From contig NW_003107588.1 of the NCBI RefSeq assembly GCF_000003605.2, positions 238,742 to 252,961 of the forward strand: a stretch of DNA of 14,220 nt, given 5' to 3'. The notes under the pieces were generated by a model that saw nothing but the letters and a program-made list of their open reading frames with translations, had not been told where the DNA came from and searched no databases. This document shows, in pieces, positions 8,389 through 14,220 of the stretch (positions are counted from its first letter, which is position 1; each line of letters opens with the position of its first letter). The position numbers and the translations under genes were made by a program. This DNA comes from Saccoglossus kowalevskii. Its lineage: Eukaryota; Hemichordata; Enteropneusta; Harrimaniidae.

Positions 8389-8540
8389 TGCGCACGCATG
8401 GGAATTGAGTCCAAAGCGATGATAACAACACACGAAAAACGCAAAGGCTCATGGGTAGACGCTTGTTTGTAAATAGTGACACGCTATGGCCATCTGACGC
8501 ATGCGCAGGCGACGACTACCCGCTTTAAATTTGAAGTACT
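8389..8540 (-). promoter_or_regulatory. Promoter region of gene A: NRF1-like and ZNF143/Staf-like sites
   Basis: Reading on the minus strand there is a CTTCAAATTTAAAG element (8536-8523), an NRF1-like CTGCGCATGCG (8508-8498), a ZNF143-like TACCCATGAGCCTTTGCG (8457-8440), and an ACTCAATTCCCATGCG stretch (8410-8395) resembling the other ZNF143 motif form. An NRF1-like TGCGCACGCA lies on the plus strand at 8389-8398. The ATG of gene A lies just downstream at 8387. NRF1 and ZNF143 sites are typical of TATA-less promoters of broadly expressed animal genes; that this holds here is inference. The same region could also drive a divergent plus-strand transcript. Confidence 0.6.
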
Positions 8541-8594
8541 GAGTATATACATTCACTAATTGTTTCTATTCGTTCTACGTATGTGTGTATAACA

Positions 8595-8624
8595 ATGGAA
8601 GACGCGATAGTAAATGTTAGAAAG
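8595..8624 (+). CDS. Possible tiny first exon or upstream ORF (MEDAIVNVRK)
   Basis: ATG with good context (ACAATGG) on the plus strand, divergent from gene A and about 100 nt from its upstream elements. Ten codons, then TAA at 8625-8627. A GAAA|GTAACC donor-like site at the stop could let it splice. Could equally be chance. Confidence 0.15.
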
Positions 8625-8798
8625 TAACCAATAAAAGAGAAGAACAATAACCACTTCATTTATCACCGAATAGTTGATTGATTTATAGGAAAAAATGTTT
8701 TGATGCTATATGTCCACTCTCTTCTACAAAAGAAGGCACAAATTTCAAAACAGCAATTAAACGAGCAGCACTGCCTTTACATCGCGTCGTCGTGTTCC

Positions 8799-8810
8799 CA
8801 CGTGACGTAG
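8799..8810 (+). promoter_or_regulatory. E-box plus CRE-like element (CACGTGACGTAG)
   Basis: A CACGTG E-box overlapping a TGACGTAG half-CRE, about 150 nt upstream of the gene C start. USF/TFE-type and CREB/ATF-type factors bind such sites; use here is inferred. Confidence 0.35.
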
Positions 8811-8870
8811 ATAACTTTAGTAATAAACAAATACATTGGTAGTTTACGCTAAAATCGAACGCGCTGAGCG

Positions 8871-9011
8871 ATGACCGCGGCAGTTATGCTGACGTTTATT
8901 ACTTTATTTCATGTTGGAATGAGCTGTTGCACTGATCATATGTACTTCACTGCTTCATGTCTAACACGTCTGGTGATCATTACACGACGGAAGAGCTACG
9001 AACAAGACTGA
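8871..9011 (+). CDS. Alternative overlapping ORF with signal-peptide-like start (46 aa)
   Basis: The ATG at 8871 opens a different frame over the same DNA: MTAAVMLTFITLFHVGMSCC then TDHMYF, resembling a short signal peptide. It ends with TGA at 9009-9011. A CTG|GTGATC donor-like site lies inside. It conflicts with gene C's frame over 8957-9011. I favour gene C on protein-like composition. This could be an upstream ORF on the same transcript. Confidence 0.2.
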   Translation: MTAAVMLTFITLFHVGMSCCTDHMYFTASCLTRLVIITRRKSYEQD

Positions 9012-9136
9012 ACCAAAATGGAAGATTTGATGACCGTTCTCAGACGTATTCTTTATTATACATGTTGACATACATCCCAGATTGTAATTTATCTTACACA
9101 CAATATTTTAGGTCGCGTGCAAAGGATGAGAACTAA
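8957..9136 (+). CDS. Gene C: candidate first exon or short ORF (59 codons)
   Basis: The ATG at 8957 opens a frame with balanced codons: MSNTSGDHYTTEELRTRLNQ, then NGRFDDRSQTYSLLYMLTY. The first 29 residues look like a genuine soluble protein start (a TTEELRTRL helix). The latter part is more hydrophobic and may be intron read-through. Possible donors are GAC|GTATTC (GT at 9046-9047) and GATT|GTAATT (about 9084), neither strong. The frame ends with TAA at 9134-9136, so an unspliced 59-residue protein is also possible. An in-frame stop at 8933 sets the start. It is divergent from gene A, with an E-box/CRE upstream. I could not find a second exon with certainty. Family not recognised. Confidence 0.38.
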   Translation: MSNTSGDHYTTEELRTRLNQNGRFDDRSQTYSLLYMLTYIPDCNLSYTQYFRSRAKDEN

Positions 9137-9363
9137 CAAGCGATGCAAATGTGCGTAAATTTTTAATTATTAGTACGTACCAACAATTCGTCACGTGTGC
9201 ATTGGCGAATACAATGTCGTCGGCGACCCCAAACACGTTTAAAGGAAAACTAATTAATTTGCATCAGTATTTTCTCACGTTATAGATGGAAGCATTTTCT
9301 CAATTGTTCGCAACTATAAAATTGTTTTAGTTGGAGTTATAAACTGGATATGATGTCACACTT

Positions 9364-9405
9364 TACCCACAATCCTTTGCTGGAGAATCAAGATGGCGGA
9401 TTACT
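9364..9405 (+). promoter_or_regulatory. ZNF143-like site followed by a YY1-like ATGGCGGAT start
   Basis: TACCCACAATCCTTTGC (9364-9380) is followed 11 bp later by CAAGATGGCGGAT, the classic YY1 initiator-type element. The ATG (9392-9394) reads MADYLILGKVEYLK and stops at 9434-9436; a TAAA|GTGATA donor-like site at 9432-9435 gives phase 2. A strong acceptor at about 10054 (CTTCCGTGCCCTTCAG) has the matching phase, and the frame after it is open for about 56 codons, but the joined protein is not convincing. Confidence 0.4.
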
Positions 9406-9436
9406 TAATACTGGGAAAAGTTGAATATCTAAAGTG

Positions 9437-12400
9437 ATAACAAATTTAAATTGCATTCTCCTACATTCGTGGAGCTCTTTCATTAGGGAACATTGTGTTG
9501 TTTGGCTTGAATTCCCCTTGATAATTCAGGGATGCCATTCAACACAGGTTATCGAACAAATGACATTTAAATACTCAAGTTATCAGTATTGCCTCTTTGA
9601 AAGGCGGGATGTCATGAGTGTCACCCATACTACAGCTATGCTTATTCATTATTCCTTTATATACTCCCGTGAAGTGAGACGGTTCATTTGTGTGGAAGTG
9701 TTATACATGTTTGACAACGACAAACACTACGCTCCTTGAAATTCTACACTATTATACTCAAGGCAGAAATTATTCGAATTTCTACCCAAAATAACTCGAC
9801 GTACTTTGTTTTGATTTTGTTTAGTCTCTCGGGAGGTCATCGGTGTCATGTGTTGCTTCACAATTTTGTTTTTAGGCTCTGGTGGGTTGCTGTTGATTAT
9901 ATAAATTATACTACAAACTACAACTACCACTGTAAATATATTCGTTAAAATTAAACAGCGGAGTAAGTGGGACACGTAATAATATACTGCGGTTACTAGT
10001 GGTTCTCAATTTTCTTCGAGATTCTGTTTTCACCTCTACTTCCGTGCCCTTCAGTAAAAAAATAGTTCAAATAAACTCAGTGGGGCTGAATAAACTCCAT
10101 GGGAGAGATATTGTAACACGCATAACGCCCAGAACTGCTAGACAACCTATTACGTCAAATCATGCGGTAATTGCCTTCAGAATGATTGCGTTGAAACACG
10201 TACTACAAAGTGCATTCTTGTGACACTTCTCATAACCATGCATATAGTTGATATTTACACTAGCGGCAATGAAGCATTCCAACTGAAGCGTAACAACCCA
10301 CGGTTGTAACTACAATCGACGTTGATTGGGAATGGTCAACACGTCTTTGTCGCAACAATTGTTAACGTCTCACAAGGTCGAATGGGAAACCTCTAACTGT
10401 GCAGCGCAGCTAACATACACTAGCAATGCCGGTCTATTGTCGACGTTAACTGCATGGTCCTTGTACTGTATACAATTAAAAAGCAATCTGATCCGACATA
10501 AACACCGTATTTCTTACCTGCCTGAGTGTTGTACCAGTACTTATGCCTCTTACCTCATAATGACATTGATCAAATTCCCAAAGTATCATTTCCTCTACGT
10601 TTCCAACCGATTTTGTCCATTGTCAAACGCAATATGTGCGTGTTTTTTTAATTAATTTAAATCCGCCACCGCCGTGACGTATTTTACAGCAACACGGCAA
10701 GGAATACGTATTTCGATATCTGTGGTGTATTTAATATTTATCTTTCGAGTGTTTGTTACTGTTCTACCGAGAATACTCCATTCGATGACGCCAAAAGACT
10801 GGCTTTACATGTTGCATATTGCCGATGTCGGTGGCGGTGTTGTCATACACGTACTGAACCTTCATGAAACATGATTACCGCACAGACAGCACCGTGACAG
10901 ATTGCCGCTCATATCGCTGTCTATGGATGTCGCGACGTAACATTGTCAGCACTGTACACGGCACGGATTATGCATTACATTGGCGTGAATCATCGTTTTA
11001 TCTTTCCAAAGTTGTATCTTCACTGTGCGTGTGAATGGCACACACGGTGTCTTATATTTACCGAGAAATTAACAGCGTTTCTAAAATGGCCGCGCCCTTT
11101 AAAGGCACCAGAGGCTCCACGCAGCGCGTGTTCTAACTTTATGAAAACAAAGAATGTATATTTTCACGTGTTTTATGTCTTATGGGACTGTGTTGTGCTC
11201 AGCATCATTTGATCTGAATCCTGTGACGAATGAGCAGAACTGGGGTTTAATTTGTTGATATTATAAAATGTTATTATTTATGCCATTTAGCTCCGCGTTC
11301 CACAGCACGTATAAACAAGGCTATGAACTGGCACGCTTGGGACCTATATGGAACACTGGAACACGACGCTACACTCTGCCCTTAGAACTATATACATTAG
11401 AACATCAGTATTCACATGATATCAAATCTAATCTCACAGTATAATTATTATATAAATATTTAACAGGCACGTGCAAAAATGAGTTTTATAGAATGACGTA
11501 ATTGACATCGAATTGCATAATACACCGTACATTACTATTTGGCGCATCCGTTATTTTGAAAGCTCAGAAAGTACCCTGAACCCTTTTATGTACATCGAAG
11601 TAAGCTTCAGTTGTCGTTCTGTTATGATCAGAAGTGAAACGAATGCGAGTGGAACGACTCAACAAAATTACCAAGTTATACCCTTTACACCACACGCGAA
11701 GGACAACGGAGATATCTAAAAAACTTACTGTTTACGTCTTCTCGGGGGCTGACTCCGAGGTTCGATTCTTGTATGTTGCTCATGTTTCTATTGCCGTATT
11801 TAACAGCGTCTGAGTATTGTTAGCAACACATGTACTCCATCGATCTACTATTCCTTTGGTCTTTTTAACTGTATGTCTGTTGATGACTTAAGCCCATATT
11901 CAGGACATTTGGTCTTGCTGGTACCGTGAACGTTTGACGCTTGAGAGGCGTACCCTCAACCATACAATGTACGTACTTTAGCTGACACGATGCAAAAATG
12001 CGCCACATGAATTCACCTCGGCATTTAAAGAAATAACAACAGTCGAACCACCCGGATGGATATTGTTATTTAAATTGGCTACCTTTCTTCCCTTCGTTAA
12101 CGGTTTACCGCTTCACGGGTTGCCTTGGCGCCGCGTTGTCCCGGTGAACATTTCTTTGCATAACCGAGAGCTGGCGCTATATACTTGGCGAGACCGGAAT
12201 GTGGTTGGCGTGTTTCAAGACGGTACGATGTTGGCCAACAATAATGGCTGTGAGAATGAACGGTGCTTATAAAAAAGACAACGCAGTCAGAATAACATGG
12301 CCGTCTGTTTCCAGGCAATCCACTTTTTATTTTAATTGTAATTATTGTAATTGTGTAAATACCTTTACACAAGTCGTGCCTTCTAGCTTCTGTGATGTCA

Positions 12401-12611
12401 AACTGAAAATGACGTAGAAGTTACGTCACGAAAGTAGTGAAATCGTAATTGCACGCGGGAATTGGAAAATACAGATTACAATTCCGATTTTTAACTGCAA
12501 CAATTGCACTGATTCAAAACTAGTTTGACTGTAATAATCACAGTGGTCCTATCCTTAAAATTTGTTTTTATATAGAACAAACTTAAAAACTGGATGTACG
12601 TGAAATTGAAA
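9437..12611. other. No supported gene (about 3.2 kb)
   Basis: Short open frames on both strands (for example 10326-10655 and 10943-11212 plus) have irregular composition and no paired splice sites. Acceptor-like sites on the plus strand occur at about 9824, 9872, 10054 and 10689 without an exon I can defend. A YY1-like AAAATGGCCGCGCCC lies at 11082-11096 and its ATG reads 16 codons. At 12165-12300 the GC content rises locally, and an ATG at 12244 opens 57 codons (MAVRMNGAYKKDN...). None is confirmed. It could be intron of gene C or intergenic. Confidence 0.5.
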
Positions 12612-12866
12612 TCATTCTAAAAATAAGGATTTGGAATTACTTTTGATGAATATTTTCGAAAGGTGAACCCATAATACCACATAGGCGATTCCAGCACACC
12701 GGAACCGGATTCCAATTATTACATGAAATGCGAGAATGCTTAGGCTCGTGAACGCGGATATAACAACATACACTGTGTGGTTGGAGAAATATATTTTTGT
12801 TTCACAACCTTTTTTCAATGAAAACAAAGCCTTTCCCAGATTAAACAATTTGCGAACAACCTCCAT
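12612..12866 (-). CDS. Possible small membrane protein or first exon (84 aa)
   Basis: The ATG at 12866-12864 has strong context (ACAATGG) and follows a CACGTG E-box by three bases. The frame reads MEVVRKLFNLGKALFSLKKG, then a hydrophobic segment of about 23 residues (TVYVVISAFTSLSILAFH and on), then a Cys/Ile-rich end with a second hydrophobic stretch, and stops at 12612-12614. A basic helix before a hydrophobic span suggests a membrane insert. No polyadenylation signal was found close downstream, and the only donors (AAAAAAG|GTTGTG, CAT|GTAATA) are weak. It may be chance in AT-rich DNA. Family not recognised. Confidence 0.27.
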   Translation of the reverse strand: MEVVRKLFNLGKALFSLKKGCETKIYFSNHTVYVVISAFTSLSILAFHVIIGIRFRCAGIAYVVLWVHLSKIFIKSNSKSLFLE

Positions 12867-12872
12867 TGTCAC

Positions 12873-14220
12873 GTGATCACCATAATTTTAGGCGATAAAG
12901 CGTCCGGCGTAATTAAACCAAATATCTGCAAAAAAAAAGTATTGACAAAATGCTAGAGGAAAAAGCAAAAAAGTGCGTCGGACAATCTGACTATTTTCTA
13001 CTTGTAAGATAAAGTGAAAATGACTTTTTTTTGATACAAGGTCAAAGTATACAAAGTTTATTATTATACTTTAATTGAAAATGGATGGGAAAGTCAAGTC
13101 CCGCAACAATTGTCTGCAGTCGCCATGGTAAATTAAGCAAAATTACTTCCCATGGAAATGGTTAGCGGTATGTCAATATCACGGGTAACTGCTCGTAGTT
13201 TCGAAAGCTGAACAAATATTTGTAATTGGGAATGTCAGTGAAATATGTGTCGTCAATATAGTTGGGTCGTTTGCGCTTTCGTGATGGCCGAGGTTTTTTT
13301 TGGGGGGGAAGGGGGGGGGTGAGGGGGGTGAGGGGATGAGCTGTTGCGGTTTAATATACGAACGGTTAAGTGACGTGTCGTGTTCGACATGGGTCTCATA
13401 CGACGTATAACACACATGTGAAATGCACTGATGGTTTGCTCTCAAATTTATCAGCAAAGACTCTCATAGAAAAAAAAATGAACCGCATTTTCTCTAAACA
13501 TTATGTCGATTTTGGATAATTTTTGATTTTTTCATTGATTTCGATTACATATATATGAATGCATACTGTATGCGATGTAAGTTATTCTCGCAAATAGAAA
13601 TACAAGTGCACTTTTATCTTCAAGTTGGTGGTTCTCTTCAAAGTAGATTGATTTTTGGTGCAGATATTTGAAATGTTCTTCTTACAGTAACCATTTAACG
13701 GGTAACAGGGAATTGAAGTCTTATCTGTAATTGAAAACTATCGCAATATATATTTTACACTACAAATGTTATACATTATTTCAGGGTCATTATTTCCATA
13801 GCTCATAATGGATGAGAGAATATAGTCTGACAACTAGGGTATATTTACCACAGTTCACTGGTCTGAACATAGTCACCACACCTAGCCTGGAACGTGCTAG
13901 TCTGTCTTCTATGACGAGTGAAATCCACCCCCATCCACCCATCGTAACTAAAACTCTCTGCACATATTCACTGTCTGAGCGTCAAATTTGTAAAAGAATA
14001 AAACCAATCGAAATATTTGCCTGAACATCATGCGCGTCGGCAAAATCATAGCATATTAATGTCTTAAAAGAAATATCTGAAGGAGGACAAAAATGTCCCG
14101 GAGTTGAATCGTCGATTTCGCTCGACGGCGTTCCGTGTTGTCTTAAATACACACCTCATATAAACTACGCCCTCTAGATATGGATCATTTCTTCACTGAT
14201 GGACGAGTCTTTACTAGACT
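12873..14220. other. No supported gene (about 1.35 kb)
   Basis: AT-rich sequence with the G-rich tract and several acceptor-like sites on the plus strand (about 13696, 13784). After 13696 a short open stretch reads NHLTGNRELKSYL before a stop, which could be a last exon but has no known partner. The open frames at 13179-13457 (minus) and 13812-14024 (plus) do not look coding. Confidence 0.5.
13302..13336 (+). repeat. G-rich tract with G-quadruplex potential
   Basis: Four G runs of 7, 9, 6 and 4 separated by 2-3-nt linkers (AA, TGA, TGA), preceded by T8. This satisfies the usual four-run G-quadruplex pattern. Confidence 0.85.

Noticed and set aside
10326-10655. 109-codon plus-strand frame, the longest in the right half
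   Set aside because: Mixed, Cys/Tyr/Ser-rich composition without domain pattern and no convincing splice sites at either end; expected by chance.
10664-10840. CCGCCACCGCC and GGTGGCGG as inverted repeat ends
   Set aside because: Only about 10 bp match across a 150-bp gap, with no further terminal similarity.
11733-11775. GGTTCGATTC resembling a tRNA B box or tRNA-derived repeat
   Set aside because: The flanking bases do not form the 5-bp T stem, and no A box or acceptor stem could be fitted upstream.

Overview
This window looks like nuclear DNA of an animal, probably a marine invertebrate. It is AT-rich, with no operons or ribosome-binding sites. Coding sequence is cut into exons with GT-AG introns. 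Start regions carry animal promoter motifs (NRF1-, ZNF143/Staf-, YY1-, E-box- and CCAAT-like). There are microsatellites, homopolymer tracts and frequent TACATGTA-type words. The exact group cannot be told from this sequence. All gene models come from reading frames, splice-site consensus and phase matching by eye; no alignment or transcript data were available.

Layout. Positions 1-1939 (minus strand) hold the 5' part of gene B: four proposed exons (1815-1939, 1717-1750, 439-639, 1-80) that run off the left edge and encode an unrecognised, helix-rich protein. Positions 2193-8387 (minus strand) hold gene A, which appears complete in four exons (8371-8387, 7479-7534, 3725-4205, 2193-3210). All three junctions agree in phase and give one 523-residue reading frame: a long coiled coil, a disordered acidic/serine-rich tail and a terminal basic cluster. 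Its promoter region at about 8389-8540 has NRF1-like and ZNF143-like sites. The end of gene A and the start of gene B are almost touching, and both starts share an unusual promoter module.

Positions 8541-9440 (plus strand) hold a probable divergent start region. The best candidate there is a first exon or short gene at 8957-9136 (gene C). A second promoter-like spot lies at 9364-9405, where a ZNF143-like site is followed by an ATGGCGGAT start. From about 9440 to 14220 I could not confirm any gene. The only item worth keeping is a small possible membrane-protein reading frame at 12612-12866 (minus), plus a G-rich tract at 13302-13336. I saw no rRNA, tRNA, CRISPR array, recognisable transposase or viral gene.

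Function. Gene A is probably a structural or scaffold protein (coiled coil plus regulated tail), possibly nuclear. Gene B is too partial to assign. The shared promoter architecture suggests both are broadly expressed. No previously described pathway links them on this evidence.
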